Source of the DNA: Branchiostoma floridae | Taxonomy: Eukaryota; Chordata; Leptocardii; Amphioxiformes; Branchiostomatidae | Length of the DNA: 60,000 nt | Direction of reading: 5' to 3' | Assembly (NCBI RefSeq): GCF_000003815.2 | Contig: NC_049991.1 | Coordinates: 12,188,955-12,248,954, forward strand | In this document: one piece after another, positions 47,001 to 56,400 of the stretch | Layout: each line of letters begins with the position of its first letter | Position numbering within the stretch: position 1 is the first letter of the stretch | The notes under the pieces: model-generated | Seen by the model: only the letters and a program-made list of their open reading frames with translations | Database searches by the model: none | Told to the model about the DNA's origin: nothing | Program-made: the position numbers and the translations under genes

Positions 47001-49887
47001 TATCTTTTTCAGTATCTACAATGCCAGCACATTCTGACTGTCTTGTTATTCAAAGGATCAAGGACAATAATGTCCTTGAAAGGAGGTAGAATCTTTGATC
47101 AAATTTACCCTAATTTCTTTAAGCCAAGCATGTTGTATTCTTGACACTGTACTTACCTAGGCGCAATATACCCATTACAAACTGGATGAGTCCAGTAAAG
47201 AGGCACAGTGCGACAGCAATAGCTGGTTGTCCCTCAGCGTACTGAGCTGTCATCAGTGACATCAAGGCTGTAGGTCCCAGTGTGATGTCCTTGGACGTAC
47301 CCAGGATACAGTACACAAAGCACCCCATAAAGGCAGAGTACAGGCCATGCTGGAGGAGAAGTTGGAGGGATCATAAATTTTTAACTTTAATTGCTACTTT
47401 AACATTAACTTAACAAGTAACATGACACAGGGAATATTGGCCAAGTGACAAGCTAGTGAACAAAAGATCGAGAGGTCACTGGTTCGATTCCCTGTGTTCG
47501 TGGCTAGATGTTTAGCCTGACCAAAATCGCGCTCCTAGCGGCCAGTCCTACAATTACCGCCGCCCTAGGGGGGAGGAGGTCATTAACCCCAGCCAGCGAG
47601 AGATTGTGTAAACACAGGCTAGCTAGACATTGTGTCCTTGGGAAAGGCACTCACTCCACCCAGGTGTAAAATGGGTACCTGTCTACCTGAATTTGATTGG
47701 GGAGGTAAAAGGTGGCGGAAGGGGAGGGATGGGCTCTGTCTTCAAATGCCATTCCCCAGACACAGTGACTAAATGGGATGGTAGTAAATAGCAACTCTTT
47801 GATTGCTCTGACAATACGGCCTCAACAAAAGTCACTGCGAGAGTTTACCTTTAACATACCCTACATACTGTTTGATACAGCTTGATTAAAAAAGCTGCAA
47901 ACCTGAGTTAAGCTCTACTTAGTTTGAATGCTGGTATGGTTTTACCTGGTTATGGACCAATAACGTCACTGTTTTTTTTCTGGTGTTGATACTGTGATAA
48001 ACCATTACAAAGTAAACTGAATGTAACAATGATGGTCTCTATCATTAAATGGTGCATAGTGCATAATGTAATATCTTCAGTGCTAGACAGTAGTGTACCA
48101 GTTATTTTTATTTATTTATTTATTTATTTGGACTTCACCATATGTGTTTACAAAATGGTAGGGAGGCAAAAACAGGCAACAACCTTTACTAGTTGCCTCC
48201 CGTGCAACTAAATTATACATGGTTAACTGGTGTCTAGTCATGCATGGTTGTGCAAAAGAGCTCTGAGGCTCCCTGCCTGCCTGCTCAAGTCCAAATGTAC
48301 AGCTATGAAAGTTTTTTTGTCTATCACCAATATTTTTGAGCCCTGATTTCATCAAGTCGTGATCATGCACAAATGTCATCCACCAAAATAATGATTTTGA
48401 CTTTATAAAAACAAGGAGCATTCAATGTTGATGAAAGCTCCTTGAGAAAATGATGCTTTTAGTTGTTTCCTGACCTTTGTACCTTAAAGTACATATATGT
48501 AGCAGATATTTCTTGCTGCAGCACAATGACTTTGCAAAGTCTAGATGTCACACTGAGGCTGAATTGTATTTTTGGATCGACTTGAAGTGGATTTCACCAG
48601 AGTCAACCCAGGAGCGTTCTTTATGTACAATATTATGGGCGATTAAGTGACTTTGAACACCTGTCACAGCTGTGATTTTAACTTTAAGTTTTTCTATACC
48701 AGCTCAATTTTGGTTTGACTTTGTCATTAATTTCCAGTAATTAATGAGACAATGAGTCTCAACTAGGGGTGGGTACCGGTACAGAAAATTCAGGTCCAGG
48801 TCCGGTTCAGGTCCAGAGGGTCAGGTCCAGGTTTTGACCTGAACCTGGACCTGATTCAGTATGTGAGAACTTGTGAATGGACAGTACTCAAAACAATGGT
48901 TGATTCTGTTACGAAGAAATCTGTTTGGTGGGGTATTCGACTCCCACTGGCGTTTTAAAATCCTACAAGGCTAACTGCCTCTGTACTATTGACTGTAAAA
49001 TTTGGTAGAAATGACTATAGACTCTACTCTACTTCGCTCTTGTTATTTTCCTCGACCGGCAAGTCCCGAAATGTGTGAATGCCTGATCATATAGTCTGTT
49101 CATTTTCAAACAGGTCCAGCATTCGGTCCATCAAATATTTTCAGGTCCGTTTTTTCTGGACCGGTCCAATAAGAAAAACGTTTTTGTACCGGTACAGTGT
49201 GTACCAGTACACTGTACCGGTACCCAGCCCTAGTCTCTACAGTAGTCCAGGATCTGTCATGGCCTTCTACCATACCTTAGCTACCAAGGGCACAACAGTT
49301 ACTAGTTAGCTGTCACCAACATGCACAAAATGTTTACAGAAAAGGACAAAAACGTAGAATTTTAAATTACTGCCTTCAGATGCTACTAAAAATGGTGCAA
49401 CAAGAAAAAAACTTCCCTCTGATTTTGGTGTGAAACTTGTCCCCTTAGACTTCAAGCTAAACTTACGATATGCTGAAATAAACTATATTATTTCAGTGTC
49501 ACTGACAAAGGATAGTGGATTCTATCCAAAACGTCTGACCGTTTCCAAAACCATATCCAGTTGCTTGAGTAACTACTTTTTGGTGTATATTATTTCTTAA
49601 TGCAAAGGCTGCAAATACACCCAATATTATCATTGTTATCATTATTATAAAAACATGACTGCCTCTCATCCACCTACCTGAAGTGGTAACTCCGCAACTG
49701 CAGCATACGCCAAACCCTGGGGAATCACGGTCAAACCAACCGTCAAGCCTGCGATCAGATCTCCCTGGAACTTCTCCAGGTTGTACCTGGGCAGCCAGCC
49801 CACGATCGGTAGTCTCTTTCTCAGGTATCGCACAGAACAGGTGTTATCGGCCCACTTGTGGGCATAGTTTTTACACTTTCTCATCAT
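38054..49887 (-). CDS. SLC26A11: SLC26A11-like sodium-independent anion transporter, complete
   Basis: A 627-residue SulP/SLC26 transporter (human SLC26A11 about 606). Exons on the minus strand: 49887-49678, 47349-47157, 46873-46788, 46130-46051, 45794-45640, 45187-45012, 44710-44638, 44390-44340, 44196-44080, 43010-42870, 41739-41681, 40170-40099, 39875-39764, 39481-39414, 39085-39020, 38657-38570, 38190-38054. Every junction is GT-AG and frame is kept. Seen: WLPRYNLEKFQGDLIAGLTV in exon 1, QHGLYSAFMG leading TM3 (residues 70-79), GTSKDITLGPTA (87-98), a TM10 anion-site segment YPVTGSFSRTAVN (about 354-366), YIPSAALGAVI, and a STAS domain at about 472-582. The tail ends in TSI, a possible PDZ ligand. 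Family members move sulfate or chloride across plasma or lysosomal membranes; the substrate here is inferred. ATG 49887-49885 is followed by a second Met, and an in-frame stop lies at 49917-49915. Exon 10 has an uncommon donor (GTCAGT). Confidence 0.95.
39254..39313. repeat. 22-bp-arm hairpin in intron 14
   Basis: ATCTATTGATATGCTGGTCATG and, 16 nt later, its near-complement CATGACTAGCATATCAATGGAT form a long stem with two mismatches. It lies in the intron between exons 14 and 15 of the complete transporter gene, the intron that the distal paralogue lacks. It may be a tiny palindromic element remnant. Confidence 0.65.
39957..39996. repeat. (CA)n microsatellite
   Basis: About 20 CA units preceded by CACGCACGCACG. 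It lies in the intron between exons 12 and 13 of the complete transporter gene, about 80 bp from the exon 13 acceptor. Confidence 0.95.
41839..42066 (+). mobile_element. TAACNCTAGTTCACC MITE, copy 1
   Basis: It begins TAACTCTAGTTCACCGTTATCC, has a GTGGGGTAACC segment just inside, shares CCGTCCATCGACTTGATAT internally with copy 2, and ends in a decayed CAGATAAAGGTGAA. It is non-coding, 228 bp, in the intron between exons 10 and 11. It has the same orientation as the copy at 46542-46760. Confidence 0.65.
42654..42830 (+). mobile_element. ACAGTAGAAGCC MITE, forward copy beside exon 10
   Basis: It begins ACAGTAGAAGCCAGTTAATT and ends with the inverse, ATTAAATGGCTTCTACTGT. The interior includes CCGCACACTTCTGTTAA, CAGCTGGATAA and ATTGCACCA. 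The element is non-coding, about 177 bp, and lies 39 bp past the 5' splice site of exon 10 (that exon being on the minus strand). A second copy in opposite orientation sits on the exon's other side. Confidence 0.75.
43061..43238 (-). mobile_element. ACAGTAGAAGCC MITE, inverted copy beside exon 10
   Basis: Read on the minus strand it follows the element at 42654-42830: GTAGAAGTCAGTTAATTGCA, CCGCACACTTCTGTTAA, CAGCTGGATAACTTC, ATTGCACCATCC, GCATGAAAAATGCTGGCA and CAGCTTCTACTGTT. By eye roughly three quarters of positions agree. It ends 50 bp before the acceptor of exon 10, so it occupies the region where the branch point could lie or the sequence just upstream of it. Confidence 0.75.
43745..44003. 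repeat. Degenerate minisatellite running into (CA)n
   Basis: Between 43745 and 43950 words such as ACAAGACTTG, CAAGACATGCA and CACACTGCAAGACAT recur every 15-20 bp in imperfect register. They lead directly into about 23 CA units (43956-44002). CA slippage and divergence may have seeded the longer repeat. It lies about 75 bp into intron 9, close to the exon 9 donor. Confidence 0.7.
46542..46760 (+). mobile_element. TAACNCTAGTTCACC MITE, copy 2
   Basis: TIRs of about 30 bp are clear: TAACGCTAGTTCACCTTTAT at the left and ATAAAGGTGAACGAACGTTA at the right, each extended inward by matching GTAACC/GGTTAC words. The interior shares CCGTCCATCGACTTCATAT with copy 1. It is non-coding and lies within the intron between exons 3 and 4 of the complete transporter gene. 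Confidence 0.75.
47438..47835 (+). mobile_element. tRNA-derived SINE in intron 1
   Basis: An RNA polymerase III A-box match, TGGCCAAGTGAC (47438-47449), is followed 32 bp later by a B box GGTTCGATTCC (47481-47491) that fits the consensus exactly. Downstream comes a non-tRNA body with CGAGAGATTGTGTAAACAC, CTTGGGAAAGGCACTCACTC and GGGTACCTGTCTACCTGAAT. The head is tRNA-like in spacing but does not fold into a functional tRNA that I can assign to an anticodon. It lies antisense within intron 1 of the complete transporter gene. The 3' limit is approximate. Confidence 0.75.
48104..48215 (+). repeat. (TTTA)n plus retroposon-like fragment
   Basis: A run of TTTATTTA (48104-48129) joins GGACTTCACCATATGTGTTT and ACAAAATGGTAGGGAGGCAA, then GTTGCCTCCCGTGCAACTAA. 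GGGAGGCAA and its complement TTGCCTCCC form a local hairpin. On the minus strand it would be a short retroposon ending in an (AAAT)n tail. The assignment is tentative. Confidence 0.5.
48763..49233 (+). mobile_element. CTAGGG...GGTACC TIR element, copy C (best preserved)
   Basis: A 471-bp element with TIRs of about 20 bp: left CTAGGGGTGGGTACCGGTAC and right GTACCGGTACCCAGCCCTAG. Inside the left end GGTCCAGGTCC repeats and its complement (GACCTGAACCTGGACC) can fold. Near the right end GTACAGTGTGTACCAGTAC and CACTGTAC form further small palindromes. It has no coding capacity. It lies in intron 1 of the complete transporter gene. No convincing target duplication is visible, so the superfamily stays open. 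Confidence 0.8.
49493..49590 (+). repeat. Dispersed repeat with covarying hairpin (copy 3)
   Basis: TTTCAGTGTCACTGAC leads to GGATA (49510-49514) paired with TATCC (49523-49527) over an 8-nt loop, the same geometry as copy 1, where the stem is AGATA/TATCT. The A-T to G-C change on both sides preserves pairing. The flanking boxes here are decayed (CTGACAA and CAAAAC). Downstream CCATATCCAGTTGCTTGAGT matches copies 1 and 2. Confidence 0.65.
49609..49656 (+). repeat. Dispersed ATTATTATC-type repeat fragment
   Basis: It matches 25618-25665 in both the leading CTGCAAATACACCC phrase and the trailing ATTATTATAAAAACAT. It ends only about 20 bp before the donor of exon 1 of the complete transporter gene. 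Confidence 0.5.
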
Positions 49888-50685
49888 CTTAGAACTCTGT
49901 AGCCAAATCTTCAGTCAGTGTCTGACGTTAGATTGCGTGAGGTTTGAGTGTAATGACCACCAGCTACAGTCTGCAAAGCTGGGCATCTCTTTCTGCAAGG
50001 TAATGTTGAAACAGTAATGCACAATGATTATACAGTATGTGTAGCGACAATGTCTTTTTGTTTGCTAAAACAATCTTAAATGCAAATACGTGCTGCTCAG
50101 AGGCATGACTTGCAAAAAATAAAAGAAACTAAGTAATGCTAGACAAGTCTTCTTGTCTTTGAAACATACAAGCGGTTATTGACCGTACGGGTGTTCTTTT
50201 GGCAGTGTGTTTACGTTGAATGACCCAATCATGTTACACAGACCGTGTGCCCGGTTACTTAGTATTTGTGCTGCAAGTTCGTCGCTTTTGATCAGCGTTG
50301 AATAGTATGATACAGTGCTGTACTAGCCTGTACACGGGATTGTAGAGACAGATTCTGGTAATCTTACATACGAGCAACTAACATGTAGCGTATCAAATTA
50401 CACGTATACAGAGATGACGCGTCGGTGCCTTTAAAAACTTCACAGTATGATTTGATTCAAATTACTAGAGGGCCCAAATCATTGAAAACAACAAAATAGA
50501 CCTACGTTTTAAGGTATCCTTCTTGTTTTGGAAACGCTGCGACAGGTTGTAACGTGATTTCCATCCCGGCGAAATGGCATATTAGACACTGCATTTGTCC
50601 ATAATTATCTGTACACGTCAAGCGGTCTATTGTTCTTGATGATAGCGGAACAACCGGTACGTCATACCGCTAAAGGTCGTACTCA

Positions 50686-50693
50686 TGACGTCA
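50686..50693. promoter_or_regulatory. CRE-like TGACGTCA site upstream of the transporter
   Basis: A full palindromic cAMP-response element lies 800 bp before the start codon of the complete transporter gene, in CG-containing sequence. CREB/ATF-type factors bind this octamer. Distance to the true transcription start is unknown, and chance occurrence is possible. Confidence 0.3.
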
Positions 50694-51707
50694 GGAGGAA
50701 GGGAATCGATAGAGACGCTTCGTTTTATGGGAAGCCACACAAAACAACAATTGAAATTAACAGGTGGTTATGTTTTCCTTCGGGAGTTAATAGTAGGGCG
50801 CTAACAGCCAGGCGCTAACAGCCACGCCCAGACAGCGGGGGATTAAACTCTGCCGTGCACTGCAGTAGCCTCTGTCAACAGTACACTATGCTGGAGTTGT
50901 AGATTGCTGATTGTTGCCGTCGCATATCGGTTTTAAATACATTAATAGGCCCAAATCATAAAGGACAATGTCAAATGATTTTCAGTGCACTTCAAACGGG
51001 ACTTTCGGTGACACGGCGGTGCTGGAGAAGCCAAGATGGGAAGCAGACCTTCAGCCTCCTTCCGCGAATTCCGGAGCGGCGGCATTAGGGGATGGCCACT
51101 GATTCACAATTTTCAGCATGGGCTAAGGTTCCCTATGCCACTATGGTGTGAGCGGGAGTTTTGCCACACAGGCAACGCTACCACTCCGAAGTCTGCGAAG
51201 AAGGCTACAGCTACAGCGGATCATTAGATACACTCCAAATCCAATGCCTCCAGACGGTCCTGCTTCTACCGTCAATCTACAGCAACGAAAGCATTCGGGT
51301 AACCCAATACATGACCTCAAAAGAAAAGACAGCGGTATCCGCCCTTTTATGCCAGGCCATGTTCGGAGAGGAGCGAGTGAAAGCGCACACATCTAAACAA
51401 ACATATGCCGGATCCTTTCACTTTCGTATTGCCACGCGTCAGGTCAAAGGGCAGTGTCAAAGGATGGCGGGAAATAGAATCACACACTCTTTAAAGGGGC
51501 CAAAATATGACGTTGATGATATCTAAGCGAGGAAGATAAGTAAATCGGTCGAATAGTCAGTACTTTGAAATATGTAAGCAATGAAATAAAATGCCGCGAA
51601 TAGCTGACATCTATTTCTATGACATTAAAAAAAAAATAGTTTGGATTACATGATGGCTAACCTACAGATAATGGGTCAGTCGAAAGCGGTAAATATGATT
51701 TTAGCCA

Positions 51708-51750
51708 GAGTAGAGTAGAGTATGAGGTTGGAGAAGAGTAGAGTAGAGTA
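51708..51750. repeat. (AGAGT)n pentanucleotide clusters
   Basis: Two short clusters of GAGTAGAGTAGAGTA are separated by TATGAGGTTGGAGAA. It is a simple repeat of little further interest. Confidence 0.85.
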
Positions 51751-52916
51751 GGCATCTTCGGTTTGGTAGGAGTTGTATTCAATGGAACCACTCTGTCTAG
51801 CACCCAAGGTAAGATATCCGAATTTCCACTAAAAGAAATCATCCCAACTGACTGATCAAGCTACTGTAGCTGCCTTCAGATTAAACCAGCCAGTGGCAAT
51901 CAGCAATTAGGCATGCCGAATATATATTTCTACTTAACCAGTCAAGTCTTGCCTAACAATGAATAATAAATATATGTTAATATCATGTATAATAAAATAG
52001 AACAATAACCAGTCAATTCTTTGTACCATTCATCTATTCCATTCCATCATTTTATGCCTCTCTAAAATCTATGAGGCCTCTGACACTCTGACTCCTATAG
52101 CTAAAAACCTACAGTAAATTATGTACTGCAGTACAGTTGGCTTAAAGCCATATGACAGACAAGTCACATCAACTGACTCTAAAATCACTGTGCACACAAT
52201 GTGGCTCTCATAAGTTATATACTACAGTGACAGTCACTATCTTATTTCACAATGAAGATCAGATTGATACAATGTTGAAACAGTGTATACCTGAGCTTCT
52301 CACTCCCTGCCATTAGTCCATCAATGCAGCAAATCTGTACCAGTTAAGGCATCAGGGAGAAGAATGAAACATACCAGTCTCTATCTGTTCTCTCTCCTGA
52401 GAGTCTGAGTGTGATGCATTGTCACATTTGCAAATAAATAAATGCCCATCTCCCATATCTACCACTAAGGCATATGATGTTTTGGACCAATCTTCAATCT
52501 TTCCAAATAAATAAATCTGGTCGATATATTTACATTTGTACACTTATAACATCAAACTCATCACATCATGTAATTTGATTACTTTACACAATGTTACTTC
52601 TAGTACAACTGTACTGGCACAGGACGGGACCGGAGTCATTTCTATGTCTATGCTCTACTGGGAAAAGCCCTCTTCAGGGCCATCCTGCCCAAAAGTCATG
52701 TGATCAAACCTGAAGAGGAACCCAGCACAACATCAGCTACCAGAGGTACTAAGTACCGGTATGTACAATTGTCTAAAATCTAGCATCCTACCGAAAGATT
52801 AAATTTGCAACAAGTTTTTGTGTCAATTGTTGGACACAAAGAAATCTCACGGCAACTCTGGATCCTGGACCCGTTACTCTGAGCTAATAATACCACAGTA
52901 GTTGGCAATGACACTC

Positions 52917-52968
52917 CTCGGCCAGCTTAACTTCTTGGCCAGCTTAACTCCTTCAGGCCAGCTTTATG
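52917..52968. repeat. Three-copy tandem repeat, 18-19 bp unit
   Basis: GGCCAGCTTAACT(T/C)CTT occurs twice, followed by a third partial GGCCAGCTTTATG. It is a small minisatellite in the spacer between the transporter genes. Confidence 0.85.
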
Positions 52969-53044
52969 ATACTATCTCATGCCACTGTAGGATCTGCTGG
53001 GAGATTATGAGGTAAAAGTTCTACAACAATAGTTCATGATACTT

Positions 53045-53398
53045 TTAGGCATGATCTAGACACAGTTTTCCCCAATATCTGCGAGTCGACAACCTCTCGC
53101 CGACAGCTTTTTTTCAGCATCTAGATGGAACTGCAATATCGCCATTAAGATATCGGCAAAATTTCTCCCGAAAGGTCCGGACGATTCGCCCGATAGCTTA
53201 GCAGGGGTCCCCGACAACTTCCGCGTGCGTGTAGATGCGTCCGGACTTCGGGAGGGCTCATTAGCATATAACGCGGGCTCATTAGGCTATATAGCTGTTT
53301 ATGACTGCAAGCGCCACGGGTGTCCCGCCCCCAGCGTTCCAGATCCCTTCCAACATCTCCACAGATATCGGTAAAAACTGTGTCTAGATTGGGCCTAA
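53045..53398. mobile_element. MITE with TTAGGC(N3)ATCTAGACACAG TIRs
   Basis: The left terminus reads TTAGGCATGATCTAGACACA and continues GTTTTCCCCAATATCTG. The right terminus, reverse complemented, reads TTAGGCCCAATCTAGACACA then GTTTTTACCGATATCTG. Arms are therefore about 37 bp, with a few mismatches. The 354-bp element is GC-richer than its surroundings and non-coding. It ends 100 bp beyond the stop codon of the distal transporter gene, so it may lie in that gene's 3' UTR. Confidence 0.8.
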
Positions 53399-53497
53399 GT
53401 TCGCTACTATGGCTTTCATGATATGGTGATAAGACGTCACCACCTGGCAGTGGCTCAGCTCCTTCTTTATACTGTTCATATGTACATGCCATTTTCT

Positions 53498-56400
53498 TCA
53501 CACTGCTGTGACTTTTGACACATTTACTGCAGGAATGTGGATTGTACATGGGACATTATCAGGTGTGTTGCCAGGTGTGTCGTCGTCGGGTGTGTCAATG
53601 TTGGATAGCAGGGCGTGGTCAGTCATGATGACCTCTCCATTCTCTTGGTCAGGTTCTGCAGGAAGGTCATCATATCATACATATATCATATCATACATCA
53701 TATCATATGTCATATTCATCTAATAACTACAACCTTTAAAATTCACTGATGATATCTATCATTTATCATAAGGTTCATATCTGCTTACTGTTCACAAAAA
53801 ACAAATTACTATATGAACAAAATATGATTTATTACAACAATTGCTCTACAGACACGGCTTATGAAATGAATTGAACTTATCAATGGTTCATAACTATTAA
53901 GTAAGCAATAAATTATACTCTTTAGAACAGCATGATAAATATATTCATAGTAGAGATAAAGAAAGTAATCAGACTGAAAAAGAAGGCAAAGGCTTTCAGC
54001 AAGTTACAGTGATTAGGGAATACTCACCACTCACAGCTGTCCAAGTTATTTCAGACAGGGAGAAAAGAGTTTACACTTTAGCCACATATACTTTGGGTCA
54101 GAGCAGGGCTCTAGCCAGCGTCAGTTTTTCCGTCAATTGACGGAAATTTGCTGCATGTGACGGAAAAAAATTAAAACCAATCCGTCAACCTTGACGGACA
54201 AAAATCCTTGGTGGAAGCTACAGGCGGCTTGGGGACGCTGTCCACGGCCGTAAAAGCCACACGCTGTTTGTTTTGCTATTGTTATGATTGTTGACAATGT
54301 GTGGCGGCGCCCGTTTGTATACAATAATCTCATTAAAACCCGTTTTACAAGGTCTCAGTTCAGTCTCTCTAACTCCTGGAATAGTGTTTTCGCGACAGTG
54401 GGAATTGGCTGACAGAAAAAAATTTCGAGCTGGCTAGAGCCCTGGGTCAGAGATACTTCCTTATAACAGTCCAGGAAATTAAGTACTAGTAGGAAGATAG
54501 CCCAAATGACACTATTCTCTCACAGGTCAAACCGTTAATTGCCATGCTCTCATTGGTTGAACTGCTAATTGTGATGGACAGTCAGGATTGACCTATTGAC
54601 ACATGGCCTATCTTAAATTTCCAGAGAATGGAAAAAAAGGTCTACTTTACCTCTCATTGCTGCAATGGCATCCTCACAGGTCTTGAAGTATCTGAAGCCC
54701 TTGATCTTTGATCTTACCAGGGCCGCTCGAATGTCTGGCTGCAGTAAAACAGGGAATACAGTCGTTACTTATTGACTGCCTACATTTATATGGTATCTCG
54801 GTTTTACTTGTTTAACTTCTTTGCAAATCGTACTTTCTTTAAAGTGTGGAGATTTACATAAACTATTATGTAATCATATTGTTCACATAATGGAAAAAAT
54901 GTAACTTCGCCTCACTTCAACAAAAAAAGTTATAGGAGTCATTATTTGGTGTTTTAAAACATTGTGACGATATAAGTGAAAACTATAGTACGATGCTAAA
55001 CTTCCTTCCAACACTAAGATGTACATAGATCAAATTTTCAATGACCACTGTTCTTATCTAGTTACCTTCTTCAGGATCAATACTATCATGTTGTTGATCC
55101 GTGTACATCTTAATGTTGGAAGAAAGTTAAGCATTGTACTATGATTACTACACAGATAACATTCCATGATAATTAGTGAAAACTTCATTTCTCTGGAATG
55201 TATTTTATATCAATTTACTAATAAAAATAAAACCAAATCCATATATTTACTAAAAAAATAAAACCAAATCCATATATAACTCATAGAGCTTCTTTGCAGC
55301 AGCTGAACAACACTGCCTTTTACCAACTAGAAAGTTGACTTACTCTCATACAGGAGAAATGTAATTTCAACCCTCGTGCTTCAAACTCCTCTATGAGCTG
55401 ATCCAGAGCCTGCACCACCGTACAGTCAATGTCACTCACACAGCAGCACCGCATCACAACATTCTTATACGGCTTCTCTGTGGGAAACAATGGGAACAAG
55501 TCAGCTGCATGTATGCTCTAATGATGCAGTCTTCTCAATCAGTAGAATTTTAAATGTGGATGCATGAGCACTGTGAATCCTGTAACCTAGCAAGCTGTGG
55601 CACATCTTCATTAGCAACGGGCTACGGGACTGAGTAAGTGAGAGTGAGTGAGTCACAGTGATATAATTTTCAAAGATAATGGATAATACTAGATGTTTCA
55701 AATCAGACTAAATTGTATAATTGGCCAATGTAGCCCTGATGTTTGAGGTTAGAAAACTGCTTTTAAATGCTATAATACAAATGTAATGAGGAAAAACAAA
55801 CTCTAAACTTTCTACAATGTATCTACAGGCAAGGTATTTGTGAATAACTGATAGGAAATCCAGCAGCTGTTGCGGACCTTTGAAGGCGTCCTTGGCCACG
55901 ACGTCCCTCATGTAGTCCACAGCTGGGAAGTTAAGGCCACTTTCTAGTTGTACAATCAACACGTCATCAGGAGCTATACTTGCTGGGTACACCTGCAGGA
56001 AGCAAAGTAGAAAGATGGTTAGCTTTTTTTGTATTCAAATTGGATAATTGGATATGTTATAGCCTGGTATCCAGCCGTATTATAGCTCCCGAGTCTCTTC
56101 TGTCCTCTCTGCGAGGCTATAATACAGCTGGATACCAGGATAGATTTCATTAGCACGAAGAAAAACTGATAGAAACTTCATATCAAAAAGACATGTTTTT
56201 TCAACTCACCGTAGCCCTTGGTCGAGCTGATGGGTAGAGTAGAATGATGAGAGACACACCCACTCCCAGGGCAATGCCATACTGAAACAAACAACACAAC
56301 ATGATCAACCAGGAATCAAAAGCTCAAAAACTGTGAGGTATTGAAATTGCTATAGTAACTATCACTAATATTGGGGGCTTAGTGTAATTTTACCAGAGAA

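Larger units (their letters stand above)
49888..53044. other. Intergenic region between the tandem transporter genes
   Basis: This region should hold the promoter and 5' UTR of the complete transporter gene. On the minus strand CTTTGCAG near 49975 could be an acceptor for a non-coding first exon. GGCGCTAACAGCCA is repeated directly at about 50797-50824. Open frames at 51148-51526 (+) are not recognisable. No gene is supported. Confidence 0.4.

Noticed and set aside
47438-47491. Possible functional tRNA gene
   Set aside because: A and B boxes are good, but no proper acceptor stem or anticodon arm can be drawn, and a non-tRNA body follows. A SINE explains it better.
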